A DNA stretch of 64,000 bases from Seriola aureovittata (GCF_021018895.1 NC_079377.1:6206501-6270500); one strand, 5' to 3'; shown: positions 36,701-49,220, numbered from the stretch's first letter. Translations and numbers: made by a program. Notes: generated by a model from the sequence alone, not told the origin.

Positions 36701-37687
36701 CCTTGGATCCGATAGCTGAATCTGGGTGGGCAGTGTATGGATGAATATAACTCTGCACTCCCTCAACAACTGTCCAACTGGCCGTGGCACAAAATTCTGC
36801 TGCTCTTAGGCTTTGAGTGTCGAACATTTCATGAATATGAATCAGTGCTGACAAAGTGTGTACATGCTCAGCAAAACCCTTCTCTGAATAAGTAGCAGAT
36901 AAAGAAGCATTGTCCCGGATCATACAAACAACAAATCTGCAGTGTGTTTTTATGTGTTTTTTTATTTTTGCACCTTTTCCCCGCCGTGTTGTAATCTACA
37001 CCTCCATAATCAACACATTATGCTCCACGCTCAGGTGATTCCTATCACCCCTGTTCTCCGTGTCCCGACATTATTGCCCATGTTTGTTTGGTTCGTCGAG
37101 AGAAAGAGTGACTATGCAGAGTAGGTAGCGATAAGAATAGCTGTTTTATTGTGTGCCACTGCTTTGGCCCCTAATACTGAATGTGTTATCTGAGGGTGCA
37201 GCATGCCACACTAAGCTATGTGCATGTGACGCATGGCTGAGCAGCATTCCTCCTCCTGAGTGCATCGCAGGGCAGAGATAGTAGGAAGGCGAAGCAGCCT
37301 GACTGCCAACAGAGAAGGAGAGAGGAGCGAGAGCAGGCGAGAGGAGAAATGAAGGGAGAGAGCAATACCGGGAACATGTAGTTAAGTGGAATGAAGTACC
37401 CTTTGTTGCAGATAAGATCATTCTGCTTCCCTGGCTGGCGTCACAAAAGGGATTTGAGCACAACGAATGTAGCTGATTATGTCGTTGGCAGCCCACAAAA
37501 TCCCTCACTGACATGCGGATAAACACTGGCCCAAGTAATGAGGGATGGGAGGTTTTCTTTCTTTCGTGCAGTCAAGATTTTACTATTATTTTAATCAATA
37601 AGGCAGGATCACATGTGATCCGCCAGTAGGTCGACAGGACGAGGAGATGATAAAAGGATCAGGGCATTGTCGGAAATAAAGTCATCA

Positions 37688-37795
37688 CTAGGGAATGTTG
37701 CGGAAAAAGAGGCTAAATGAGGGGTCCACGACCTCTGTGTTCAGACGGTCACCCAACTTCCAGCATGGTTCGTAGGCCCCTGGTCCCGGGGTCTT
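37688..37795 (-). CDS. stpg4: stpg4 exon 7 (stop codon)
   Basis: KTPGPGAYEPCWKLGDRLNT through SLFFRNIP, then TAG at 37690-37688. KTPGPGAY and SLFF match the C-terminus of the mammalian protein. Acceptor ATTCCCCAG. Confidence 0.9.
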   Translation of the reverse strand, partial: KTPGPGAYEPCWKLGDRLNTEVVDPSFSLFFRNIP

Positions 37796-39436
37796 CTGGG
37801 GAATACAAAGGCAACACAATGACAAGTATTTACAGAGTGGTCTGAAGTGCTGAGGCCGTTGTTTATCTACAGCATGATTATGTATTTTCCTTTCTTGTGT
37901 TCTGCAGGAGGTATGTTTTATTTGTTTGTTTGTGCATCCTGCAATGTATAGTTGCTTCAGAAAGTAATCAGACCCTTCACTAAAATTGACATTTTTTGCC
38001 CATCAGTCTACACTCAATAATTCACAATGACAAACTGAAAACATATCTTTTTAAACATTGTAAAACTGTAATCTCTCATTTACAACATGTAGAGGCTCCT
38101 TTGGTTCGGCTTTGCACACCTGGATTTGGGCAGTTTATTCCAGTCTTCCTGACAGATCCTCTCAAGCTCCGTCAGATTGGATTGGAAGTGTCTGTGAACT
38201 GTCTCGGCTGGATGCTTCAGGTCATTGTTGTACTGAAAGGTGAACCATTGTATTTGGTTGCATTCATCCTTCCATAGACTGAGAAGCATCCCTATAGCAT
38301 GATGCCTCCACCACCCTGCTTCAACATAGGGATGGTATTAGCCAGGTGATGATCAGTGCCTGGTGTTTGCCAGACAAAGTGTTTGAAGTTCTGCCCGTAC
38401 AGTTCAATTTTTTGTCTCATCAGACCAAAGAAACTTTTTCCTCATGTTCTCCGAGTCTTTTAAATGTTGTTTGGTAAACTCAGGCTGTCATACGATCTGC
38501 CTTTTCCACAAAGTGGCTTCCGTCTAGCGCTCTAGCCGCTCTACCATAAAGGCCTGATTGATGAAGGGCTGCTGAGGTGATCGTCCTTCCAGCAGATTCT
38601 CGCATCTCTGCAGAGAACTTCTGAAGCTCTGTTGGAGAGACCGTTGGGTTCAGTTTGGCTGGTGCTTCCTCCATTTCCACTGTGTTACTGGGAACACCCA
38701 GAGCTTTAGAAATGTTTTAATGCAGAAGTCTAGAGAGAGTTCCTGGCTTAGTTTTTGTCTCGTTATGTAGTGCATATAACATGCACCCACCTTATATAGA
38801 CTGGTGTGTTCCTTTCTATTGCCAATCAATTCAGTTTGCTATCGGTGGACTCCAATCACACATCTCAAGTACAATTCAAGCAAAGCATAAGTTGCAGAAA
38901 AGGGTCTGATTACTTGTTAGACTTCAGTCTTCAGTCTAAAACAGACTGAATACTTTCTGAAGCCGCTTTAATGGTCTGATTTCCCATTTCACTTAAGAGA
39001 ATGATCCAAATCATAAATAATTGTGTTAAAATTTAACACATTTCCATCAATCTTATGGAAATCAACCATCACCATAATAAGATAATTACATTAATGTGTA
39101 TATTACACTTTTACTTGCTCATCAGTGAGCAATTGACAATGTCATAATACAGCCATACAAAACTGTAAAAAGTGTAAGTAATCCCAGTCTAGTCTTACTG
39201 TAATGACACTACTAATCATGTAGTGTAGTACATGTTCACAGATGGCCTGTGTGCAGCTGTAGAATAGATGTACATGTGAAGCACTGGACTCACCGGGTGC
39301 ACATAGTGGAGCCGGGGCAAAGTGGATTTGAAGCAGGAAGTGATGCCTTTCTCAGCTCTGGTGTGTGGGTTGTACTGACATGGAGCAGGTCCCTCCTTCT
39401 GAGGTGGTCAGAGAAAGGAGGAATTACTGAGTTAGA

Positions 39437-39484
<48 letters not shown>

Positions 39485-42400
39485 TTAGTTAGCCTCAATA
39501 TGCTGTCAAGCATGGCTAGCATATAACCATTACCATGTAATGAGAGTTTTGTCCCATATGTTTTCTTGATTGAAAATGAAAAATTCATGTTAATTAATAT
39601 TAATAATGTACCTTGGTATTCTCGAAGAGCTTCACTGTGAAACGCGGAAGTGCTTTTAGTGGCACGCAAAAAGGCTTTAACCAGAAAAGGACATACTGAC
39701 CATAATGAATGGACTGACCTGGTGTACGATATACTTTAGATGCTTTAGAGATAATTACATTTAAACTAAGAACTCAGATTGATATCTTTGATTAAAATTG
39801 GTAATATTGGTTTAACCGTGTGTACATTTAAATGGTTTTAATTTGTGCAGAGTTAATATGGGTTGACATATTATTTTTGTTTTGTGTATTACTTTTTGCA
39901 ACCTGTTTATCCAGCTGAACACAAATAGTTTGTTTTTTCTCCCTTTGGATTTTTTCTCCAACATTATTTTTGTTGAAAATGTCAATTTGCAGTAGCTAGT
40001 AGCAAGAAGCTTGGTCACTGGACAGAGGCTCAGTAAGCCAGGGGGTATAAACCATCTGGATTGTATGCATAACTTTAGCTAAAAATATACCTCAAGTTCA
40101 GTACATTCATTTCGCAATAACAAACAATCGAGGATGCACACACAGCATTTGGGTTGAACAGACATTTCCATAATGTCACAACAGCTGCAGATATTTTCAT
40201 TATTTAGAAATAAAGCAGCTGGTAATGTCGAATGAGCCAATACACATAGTTCGCTCCACATTTCCACTCAACTGACAGTAGGGGTTAATCTTAAAAGCAA
40301 AACGTTTGCATATAAAAACTGCTATGCTGTTTGCAGCTGCACAAGTTAAGAGCACTCATACACTCATTCTCATTATATTCAAAATACACCAAACACTGGA
40401 TATATGCCAGGTGTGTTATATTAATGCAATAACTCATATTAGAAATGACTGCAGTGTAAACACCTTTCAAACTGTGTCAATACAGGATTTTATATTGATC
40501 ACCCATACAGGATCATGAGAATAGACCGAATAGACTCATGACGCCTGTTTATAAGTTTCTGGAAAATTATAAGCATAACGTGACACATTTTCCATCCAAA
40601 GCCGTCAGTCTGTTCCTCTATCAGCTGTCACAGATTCCCAAACTGAAACTCTAAACGCATGTCAATCACAGAGCCTCAGCAATAATCATTACACAGTCTT
40701 AAACACACAGGAACAGCATGAGCTGTCTAACCCTTAAAACTGGTGTTTAATCCTGCAGCTTCAGTGTAAAACCATCCACAGAACTTCAAGAAATCCATGG
40801 CTCCAACCAGATCACTGGAGCTAACAGCTAATTCTGCTCTCCTACCTAACAGGCAGGTTTCCTTCTTGAGATAATGGACATTTTCCAGTCAGATTTGTGG
40901 CTCAGAAACAACTCTTTATGTTGATCTGCCCCATGCCTTTGCTTGTATCTCCCTGATCACTCGAAATCCCATCTATGCTGCAGGCCAAGGCTAGCATGTA
41001 ATCATTAGCACCTAATCATCTGCATGTACGATAGCATATTGATCTTTTAAACGATGTCCCAGAACACTGCACTTTATTGTAATTGAGCATTTTATTCAAA
41101 ATTAGTTTGTAATTTGTTTTTTAAATTTGATATTTTATTGTCTTGTATCTGTATTTCCAATTGTTTTATAATTATGTCCTGTGCAAAACTGCCTGAGCCC
41201 TGGGAATAAATAAAGTCCAAACTGCACTGAACTAATCACACATATGGTTTCTTACCTTTGTTCAGGTCAGAAACCTGAGGAGGATCTGTTTTCTTTGTTG
41301 TATTTTTGTCACCTGAACATAAACCTGAAGTACATTGGTGTTTTTCCTTCTCATTCTCAATATTATCTTTATTGAAAATGGATCTTAGCAGTAGGTTAGC
41401 AGCCTGTTTGTTGGACAGAGGCTCAGCTAGTTCAAACCACTGCATTCCAGTCCTTGTCCTTTACCAACTCTTAGTTGCCATTATAGAGAAGGTGAAGGTA
41501 TGTCCCGCCGTGTGGCATGTTGGGACAGGGGCTGCAATTTATGAGGAATGCGCTCTGCTTACCTGTGCCGGCTAGGGTGGTTGCATACCTTTCGTTTTGT
41601 TTGGCTAAAAAGTTGTTTAAATTGTTCAAATCTGATGTTGAAGGGCGAAGAGAAATTAAATCACAATGCCAAGTAATGGTATTTGGAAAAACTAATAATG
41701 ATAAATAATATAGATCCATTTGGTTTAGCAGCCTAAGACTGGATTACAGAACCTAATGTGCTGCCTCCACTCACATTGTAAATGATCTCATGTTTGGTCT
41801 GAGTGCATACACTGCGTGAGTTCAAAAGTTATAAATCCCTAGGAGCTCAGAGACTGGGCACAAGATCTGTTAATACCCAAGCCAGCAAACTGCAAGAGCA
41901 GTCATACTACTATTTGGTTATGTATGTAAATAGTTGAAGACATGATTTTACACGTTAGTCCTACGGTCAACTTCATATTCCCTGTAGAGATGATATAACC
42001 CAGCCTCATGATGCAGACCTCATGTAACCACACATACAGTCGTTATCTTTGGTTATCTGAGGATCTAGAAAAACAAATTCTTTGATGTGTTTTTTGTTAG
42101 CAGAGCACCAGGTTGTTTTTTTTTTCTCAGCTTCCTTTTTTTTTAAAAAAAAACATTATATTCACTGAAATCCAGAAACAATCCAGCTGGATTGTAGGTA
42201 TGAAACACTTCAACTTCAGTATGTCACAGACTAAGTCTTATTATTAGCATTTATTCACACTTATAGTTTTTTACATTTGGTCAGACATTTATTGTTGTTT
42301 TATTTTTGTCCACAACACTTCAAACATATTTTTGCCCCACTTCTTATTTCAGCTAGCATTAGCTTGTAGCAAGTAGTTTATTGAGAGGTTCAGTAATGAT

Positions 42401-42947
42401 GGTGAGTTAAAACAAGGCTCTGTAATTAATTGCAAACAATTGTACACTCGTGACAGTCATTTATTGGCTGTTCACTGTCATGGTCACACACAGAAAGAGC
42501 TAGATAGGACAGGGTCCTGTTCCCTCTGAAGAGAACATGGACTTTAATTTCTATGCCACCTGAACTGAAATGCTGTTGCTCTTCAGAATCCAAACCAAAC
42601 TATCTTACAGAGTAAACCCTACAGCTCTGTTAGACTGCTGGTGTGAACTTGCCCTGATGGCAGCTTTACAGTAGATTTGCCAACTGCACATCATGAACTC
42701 TAACCTTTTTAGTGCCAAATGAGACATTCATTCTCACACCCTTGAACCAGTGCTCATGAAAACTCTATTGTTATACCATGCTGATACTCCAGTCATCTGA
42801 CGGATGCATCAGTATACACCAGACCTATTTTAGGGTCTCATACCAATATTTTTAAGACCTATGACATATCGTTTGACTCATGACTTTATGGTCGTTGCCA
42901 GTAGATCTGTTGATTAGATATGTTAGCTAGTCTCTGTCAAAAGTCAG

Positions 42948-42985
<38 letters not shown>

Positions 42986-45900
42986 CTTGCCTTTCACTTC
43001 TCCTTTTCTCTTACCCACTAACACACATACTGGTCATCACCAGCGGCGTGCCATGCAGAAATAGCATCACCCACCCTCCTCCTCAGACATAAAACTGTCT
43101 CCCTGTCCCTGAACACAGGACTAGCCTGTCATTTTCAGCCGCTCTCTGATTCTGACAGAGGAAGACAGGAAGGTGTCTTTTCCTCTGCTCTACTCCTTGG
43201 AGGAACGGCAGCTACCATTGCGTGCCATTTGAACCCAGTTGCCAGTTCACTTGATCCTCTGGAACTGGCCCCCATGCGCCCGGCTGATGCTCCCAGAGGC
43301 GCTAATGCAGGTGTATTTCACAGGAGCCAGTGGACAGCAGTGAAACTCTTTTATGGATGTGTGTAAGTGTGTTTGAGCCAAAGCACCTGGCCTACTTTCC
43401 TACAGTGGCACAGCACGTTAGAAATGTGGCACATGCTGTGAGTGTCTGTGAAACTTTTAAACTTTGACCTGTTTTTGATTGGTGCATCCAAGACCTTGCT
43501 ATACAGTATTTCTTAAATAAACTGGAAACCTTGATTTCTCTCTCTCTCTCTCTTTCTCTAAAATAACATCAGGTGAAATTAAAAAGAGATATTCTTAAGT
43601 CCATTCAGTGGGTTTTTTTCCCCCCAAGCAAACAAAAAGGCGTTACAGCCACACCAGCGGCTTTGTGAGGCTGTACCTAGGCACAGTGGAGTCTGCTAAT
43701 GCTAATGTCAGCATGCTAACATGTTCACAATGACAATGCTAACATGCCGATGATTACCAGTTATAATGTTTACCACGCTCTCCATTTTATTTTACTGTGT
43801 TAGCATGCTAACATTTGGAAATTTGCACTGAACACAAGGTACTGGACAAATTCAAATTTTGAGCTGATGGTGGTATATACATTAATACAGATCATCCTGA
43901 GTGGGCTGTAAATGTCTGCATGAAATGGTATGACAATCCAAAATAAATAAAACCACTAAACAAAAGACTATGCTATCTGTGCTATCGGTATCACATTTCA
44001 TGGGAATCCATCAAATAGTTGTCAAGATATGTGACTGAAAAATAAAAATGTCAACGTCTTGATCAAAGATCAAGACATCACCATAGTCACAAATGGTTAC
44101 AATTCATCCCTTGGGAACCATGAATGTCTTTATGTATGAATGTATGAATTGTCATCGCAATCTCTAATAGTTGTGGACATGTTTCTGTCTGGACCAACCG
44201 ATCCATTCATAGAGTGTCGATACAGCATGGCAAATAAAAACTACCAGAGAGCAGGTGTTTCAATCAGCAGGTTCTCATGCAGTAGTTATAGCCTGAATCA
44301 CATTTGTGCAAAAGCAATAGAGAATATTATATCTATTCATATGAAAATGTATGGGATTATGATTTTAATTCAAACAGGCTTGAATCTCAAGGGAGGATTT
44401 GTTCCTTCCGAGCAGCACGTGCAGCTGATATTGCAAAAAAGCACAACATGTAAATCTAGGACACACAGTGGCCCCAGGATGGAGAAATTAAGTTAAATCA
44501 TAAAAAAGTGAATATATATGTCGTTTTTGTTGTGTTCCCAAACATCACTGGAGGTTTCTTTTCAAATGTGTGGAAATCAATTTCATTTTATTCTGGGTTG
44601 CGAGTCCACGCAGAGAGAATCTGAAATTCCTGTCTCCTAGACCTAGAGTTCCCAGTTAAAACCATTAAGACACCTCAACTTTGATCCACTGTCAGGTCAG
44701 CTGTCTGTATGATCTGTGCTTTCAGTTAACTTCACTGCAGGATTTGTGTCGCTGCTTAACCTTTGACAATAAACTTGTCTCAGAGTCTCTATGACACCAC
44801 TAACAGCAGAAAACTGCTCCCATCTCTGCAGTAATAACACCCTCGGGATTTCTTAGCGCCTTTCCTTCTCTGTCAACACTCAGCACCTGCCAGCATGGCT
44901 CAAATATCCATCAGCTACCAGCATGGACACGCGGGTTAGCCAGCAACACTCTGCAATATGAACCAAAGCTGAGTGGTGCGCCAGTACAGCGCCATAACAG
45001 GCCCTCGAATGGGTCAAATGGTACAATCAGCCTGTGGAATCAGTTTTCTTTGACCCTTGTGTTTGTCATAACTAGCTCGTGTACAGCACATACCAGATAC
45101 ACATTAGCTCAGAGCTTGTAATCAAAACCTATTGAAAGTGTATTGTAATGAAGCCTTTTTGCGGGCGGTGGAAGGACTGAATGGTCCTAATAACAAGTCT
45201 TAGTGACCAGATACTTACAGGCGGAAAGCTGATCCGTTGCACAGTCGACCGAAAGATCACATGCCTGCAAGGAGAGGAGAGAAGAGAGAAGGGGTGGGGG
45301 GATGGCTGTTAAAAAAAAAAAGAAAAAAAAAGAAAGAAAAAGAAAAGAAGAAGAGGAGAGGAGAACAGTGAGGGAAGAAAAGAATAAGGCTTGCACATGA
45401 TCAGAGGTAGAGAACATGAGAGAGCAGGTTGGTGGTTGCTCCTTCATCTTTGAGATGCGAGGAAGATGAGAGGGGGAAGGAGAAGTTGAATGAGGAGGAA
45501 GGACTCAGCGATCAAGGCATGATTCATGGGTTGTCTGCTCTGCTGTGATCTGAGAGTTAAAGAGAGGCTGTCTGTCGAGAGCTTACTTGCAGGGAATCTT
45601 CTCCACTGGTTTCGGTGTCACATTGTAGTCGCACGGTGAAGTGTTTATATGCTGGCACAGGGAATAAAGATAAAGAGGTGTTTATGTATGACAGTGTCAC
45701 CAAGGGTTTGTATTTTTCTGTTTCCAATACATCTCAATACAGTCTTTCAGTTAGTCTGCTGCAGGGACATTTTGAAGAGCACCTCATTTTAAGCATAATA
45801 CTGTGATGATATTTAGATGCCGCAGCCAAAAACAGTATTAATACAGAGTAATTAATAAATACTGCTTAAGTGAGTTACACCCTTATACAGTGACCATGAG

Positions 45901-47674
45901 AGCTCAAAGCACTGCAACTTAAGAAAACACATTCAGAAAAAAACACAAAAAAGTTTAGAAAACATCTTCACCGATTTGTGCACACGTGCTGCAAATATTC
46001 ACAACACAAGCAAATAATATGTATAACCTGGCTGGGATGCACTTGTTGTTCAATGCTTTTAATATCAAAAGTCACAAAGCATTGAACAACAAGTGCGCCC
46101 AAGCCAGGTTCACCACTTTTCTCTGTCCCCTGGAGACACGTCTTTTGTCCTCTGTGCTGAATTTGCTTGTGTTTTGTCTATTTGCATGTGTTTTTTTAAG
46201 TTTCAGCGTGTTGAGCTCTCAGGGCCACCATACCCTTAGGCTAAGAAATACTAGAATCAAGGTGGTGTAGAGGCCTGTGATGCAGCAACAGTTCCTGCTC
46301 CAAACCATCAGCATGGATGTTTATCACATCGTGCGTGTGCCTGGGATATAAAAACAAACTACGACCTACTCATAAAAAACATTTCTCCATATAAAGGAAG
46401 GTGGATTAGTGTATTTCCCAAAATGTTGTCCCACCTTGTCTCTGATGCCGAGGGTGACAATGTCAGGCCGTGGACAGTTTTTGAAAGAGTAAGACGCCTG
46501 GTGCATCAGGACCTCCTGTGTCGAGTCAGTGTAGTCATACGCCCCTGGTAACAGCAGGTCCCCGTTACGTACGCCCAGAGTCTGGGCTTTTCTGCCCACA
46601 CCTTTAAACCCATAAGTCTTCCTCACAGGGTTCAGATCAGCTTCCTCAATGAAGTCTCGAATATGATAGAGGCCAGGGACGGGTGTGTCCTGAAATAAGA
46701 TCAGAGGCGGTTTATTGAACTGTTAGCATGTTGTAGGAATCGCTGGATCACTGTCTGAGTGAGCCTGATGCAGATCAGACAAGTGGAACACTGGCTTAGC
46801 CTGAATTTTTATACTTAACCTTCAACCTTTAAGCTTATATATATTACATAATAAGTGTACTACACTGTTAATAGATGCTAGACACATCAAGCTGTTGGCC
46901 TGCTGTTTCCTGTATGGAATACATTACTAGAAAGGAGAGGGCAGCTGATTAACAATGGAGCCTGAGAGCTGGGATCACATTAAGATAAACTGATAATTAA
47001 TTAGGTCTATGTGTTATTACGATGAATGCACTGTGAGGCACTCAGAGAGAGGACTCACTGTAGTCTAAGTGTTTGGATTTATTTCTGGCAGACAGCAGAC
47101 TTTGGAAAGAAGAGATGGGAGAGTGCTGTGCAATAAAAGCCAGTAATTGAAAACTATACACAATACAAGAACAATGATGTGTTTATGAGGCTCTGCTCTA
47201 TTTATATTACGTTTAACTTGCAGCGATACTATAGTTACATGTGAGTTTCTCAGCCAATTCAAATTGACAAACCAGTGACAAGTCTTTGGGCCTGCTCAGA
47301 ACCTAATGTAGTAACCTCTGCTCTGATGACAGGCCATGAAACCAAACTGCAGTGTGACACCTACTTTCAGCGTTCCCAGCCACCAGCTCCCCCGACCACA
47401 CAGGTCCACTTTGTCTTCACTCTGCAGATAAGAACAGGATACAAGCCACAAAACAGACAGTTTCAGTTATGATGACATTGCTATGACAACAACGTGTTGA
47501 TGCATCTCCCACATGTGTCATTCTGTGCTTTACCATTCAACCACACAGACTTATGAGGGCTTTAAAGACACAGTAGATCCTTACCTTTTCTGTTCTATTA
47601 CCAGACCGGGACATGTCAGCGACTTTGGAGACGGCTTTGTTTTTCCATGTGGCTGTATCCTGCACTGTACCCAT
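37688..47674 (-). CDS. stpg4: stpg4, sperm-tail PG-rich repeat containing 4 (complete, seven exons, 241 aa)
   Basis: Coding exons in transcript order: 47674-47585, 47421-47365, 46689-46435, 45651-45587, 45264-45219, 39398-39294 and 37795-37688. All have AG/GT borders, phases agree, and the sum is 726 nt (241 codons plus TAG). Human STPG4 is about 248 aa. Likeness to it, recalled from memory, spans most of the length: WW before DTP-PG-YH, DFIEE, LNPV, ATYSFK or its like, FRSTVQR, TSCF, KTPGPGAY and SLFF. Five PG-type motifs are present, PGLY, PGAY, PCDY, PCQY and PGAY. Two of them carry Cys in place of Gly. The family is germline-expressed; mouse STPG4/GSE has been linked to chromatin and DNA demethylation in the zygote. 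Its position between ttc7a and calm2, with minus orientation, matches human 2p21. A degenerate Tc1 lies in its last intron. Confidence 0.9.
37950..38967 (-). mobile_element. degenerate Tc1-like DNA transposon, copy 2, in the last stpg4 intron
   Basis: The left end AGTTGCTTCAGAAAGTAATC and the right end GAATACTTTCTGAAGCCGCT are inverted repeats of the same type as the copy at 18141. The minus strand shows transposase debris: ALHQSGLYGRAAR, KKFLWSDETKN (first catalytic Asp region) and [19 protein letters not shown]. The region with the DLNPIE motif is missing between DLKHPAE and LTELERICQ, and stops occur, so it is inactive. Confidence 0.88.
39294..39398 (-). CDS. stpg4: stpg4 exon 6
   Basis: Thirty-five codons, KEGPAPCQYNPHTRAEKG then ITSCFKSTLPRLHYVHP. 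Mammalian STPG4 reads EGPGPGHYNV...TSCFQSRVPR at this place, so the PG of the motif is PC here. Acceptor CACCTCAG, donor CCG|GTGAGT. An (ATTG)n array starts about 38 nt from its acceptor side. Confidence 0.9.
39436..39483 (+). repeat. (ATTG)12 tetranucleotide array
   Basis: Twelve near-perfect GATT/ATTG units beside stpg4 exon 6, in the intron. Confidence 0.95.
39484..45218. other. stpg4 intron between exons 5 and 6
   Basis: Nearly 6 kb without a supported exon. It holds a repeat at 43690-44210, (CT)n at 42951-42980 and otherwise AT-rich unique-looking sequence. Confidence 0.55.
43690..44210 (+). repeat. interspersed repeat, 'GTTAGCATG' family, copy 2
   Basis: AGCATGCTAACATGTTCACA, GTGTTAGCATGCTAACATTT, ACAAATTCAAATTTTGAGCT, ATGGGAATCCATCAAATAGT and TTACAATTCATCCCTTGGGA share order with the copy at 12184. 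Confidence 0.65.
45219..45264 (-). CDS. stpg4: stpg4 exon 5
   Basis: A 46-nt exon reading HVIFRSTVQRISFPP. FRSTVQR is identical to the mammalian segment as I recall it. Acceptor CTTGCAG, donor CCT|GTAAGT. Confidence 0.88.
45587..45651 (-). CDS. stpg4: stpg4 exon 4
   Basis: HINTSPCDYNVTPKPVEKIP and CK. The mammalian counterpart has SPGQYNV, so the Gly of the PG motif is Cys here (TGC). Acceptor TGTGCCAG, donor AA|GTAAGC. Confidence 0.88.
45889..46237. mobile_element. MITE-like inverted-repeat element with an internal hairpin, copy 2
   Basis: Ends CCATGAGAGCTCAAAGCACT and GTTGAGCTCTCAGGGCCACC are inverted repeats, the same as at 30419. Inside, 46024-46059 and 46076-46110 are near-perfect reverse complements (CACTTGTTGTTCAATGCTTT against AAAGCATTGAACAACAAGTG), with a spacer of about 16 nt. 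It lies in the stpg4 intron between exons 3 and 4. Confidence 0.7.
46435..46689 (-). CDS. stpg4: stpg4 exon 3
   Basis: Eighty-five codons, the largest exon. It carries DTPVPGLYHIRDFIEE, NPVRKTYGFKGVGRKAQ, LLLPGAYDYTDS and ASYSFKNCPRPDIVTLG. Two intact PG-Y motifs lie here. Acceptor TTATTTCAG, donor AAG|GTGGGA. Confidence 0.93.
47365..47421 (-). CDS. stpg4: stpg4 exon 2
   Basis: Nineteen codons, SEDKVDLCGRGSWWLGTLK, phase 0 at both ends. The WW followed by DTP in the next exon matches the mammalian GWW...LTDTP segment. Acceptor TTATCTGCAG, donor AAA|GTAGGT. Confidence 0.88.
47585..47674 (-). CDS. stpg4: stpg4 exon 1 (start codon)
   Basis: Thirty codons from ATG at 47674-47672, MGTVQDTATWKNKAVSKVA and on to NRTEK. 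TAG and TGA stops lie in frame about 9 nt upstream, so this is the first Met of the frame. Donor AAG|GTAAGG. The N-terminus is poorly conserved, so this exon is the least certain of the seven. Confidence 0.7.
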
Positions 47675-49214
47675 TGTCGTTCACTATCTGCTTGACTGGG
47701 GATCCGGTGACACCTGACCACCATTAAAACTGTGACTGTTACTATAGCAGCGACTCCACTATTGATCAATTTTTCAACAAGCTGGCCTGGTGGAGGGCTA
47801 AATTTGGACTCACCTACCAGTTTGACTGAGAGTAAGAGACAATGGCAAGCCAGCACCAAGGTATATACTGTACATGCTGCAGTTACTAAGTCCTCATTAT
47901 CTACCACCATGTGATATTTGGAGGGAGACTGTGATAGTGTTTAGAATATACAGATCAAAAGTTGGCATGAAGGTTGCAAACAGCAATCCAGGACAAGACA
48001 AAACAGGAAAACGTGTCATTCCTCCCAGTGTCTGGAAGTGGAAAGGTTGTTTATAACCTGTGGTCCAATAAAATGAGGAATGGTAAAATAAAATAAAATA
48101 AGGGAACTATACTGATCAATCAACTTCTGAATACTGTTGTCACCTAGAGTGTAGATACGACTTTAGTCATATACATTTTGCAAGAGAGGGTTCTTGAAAT
48201 AAAAGTTAAATAACACTACTACATAATACTTCCTGAGAAATCCTTTCAAACATCTTCTCTGTGGATGAAGTTTATCTTGCCTCCAGTGGCATACTAGGCC
48301 GAAGTGTTATATCAGGTAGAAGCACACACACCCTCCCTCTCTCTCAGTACAGCAGAACTAAACACCATCAGATGAAGTGAAAATCTCGCTCTGGGAGCAA
48401 AAGCGTCAAATTCAGCCTCGTTGCTAGGCTACATGAAACGCATGGTTCAAGGGAACTAAGAATTCATGTTCACACTACTTGTCAAGGAAGTCTTGTGAGA
48501 CCTTAGAGCACACGAGGAGAAATACACACACATAGAAAACATGCAGGCAGCAAAGGAGCTGTTAAGTGATTGATATTGTCCCTTTTCATCACAGTGTCGA
48601 ATGTACATTCAGTCTTCTCCTAAGGGGACAATGCATAAATGCAGGGGAGGGCTGGGACTAGCATTACATGCTGTGTAATTAACAGCTTTTTATAAGTGGA
48701 CTGCAACAACACTTAAACGGTGAGCTTTTTAAGTCTTGTGATAATTGGTTTTGACAAGATGAGAGCCGCTCGTGTCATCGATTCACACCTGAATTGCTCT
48801 GGGTTGTGGTGTTTCTTTTCGTTCCATCTTAAAACTAGAGCTGTTCTTATGCAGACTCTGCAAGAGTTAATCGGCTCATTTTTAGCTACATAAAACAAAA
48901 AGGAAAATCAAACCAGGTGTACTGTAAATAAATCGCCTCTTTAGTCTTTAGTCCTTGATGCAAAGCTGTTACTGCCATTTGTAATTCTCTAAATATTGTT
49001 ATATACATGACTGACCAAACCACAAACAACTGCTATCCCAAGAGTGAATCATAGGAAAACTTTAGATGTAAAAAAAAAACAAACAAAAAAAAAACTACAG
49101 GATTTTTTTATTTCTTGAGTAATTATCCAACTACAGTGATGGATCAAAGGCACAATTTACAAACAGCTAGCATAAAATTCACACAGGAGGCAGAGCAGAG
49201 GTCCACAATAGAGC

Positions 49215-49220
49215 TTTATT
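49215..49220 (-). terminator. calm2: candidate distal calm2 polyadenylation signal
   Basis: AATAAA on the minus strand about 1350 nt after the stop codon. Confidence 0.45.

Larger units (their letters stand above)
30091..37687. other. ttc7a 3' region and intergenic DNA up to stpg4
   Basis: No gene supported. It holds two small repeats (30205-30415 and 30419-30537), a (CTC)n stretch near 31720, (CA)n and (TG)n arrays at about 32519-32560, 32688-32728, 33076-33149 and 33721-33778, and otherwise unique sequence. Open frames here are short, lack family likeness and often cross simple repeats. Confidence 0.6.

Noticed and set aside
39436..39483. CRISPR-like or satellite array
   Set aside because: It is a plain tetranucleotide microsatellite with no spacers.
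47581..47910. A 109-aa minus-strand frame overlapping stpg4 exon 1
   Set aside because: Different frame from the exon, no family likeness. It ends at the stpg4 donor by chance.
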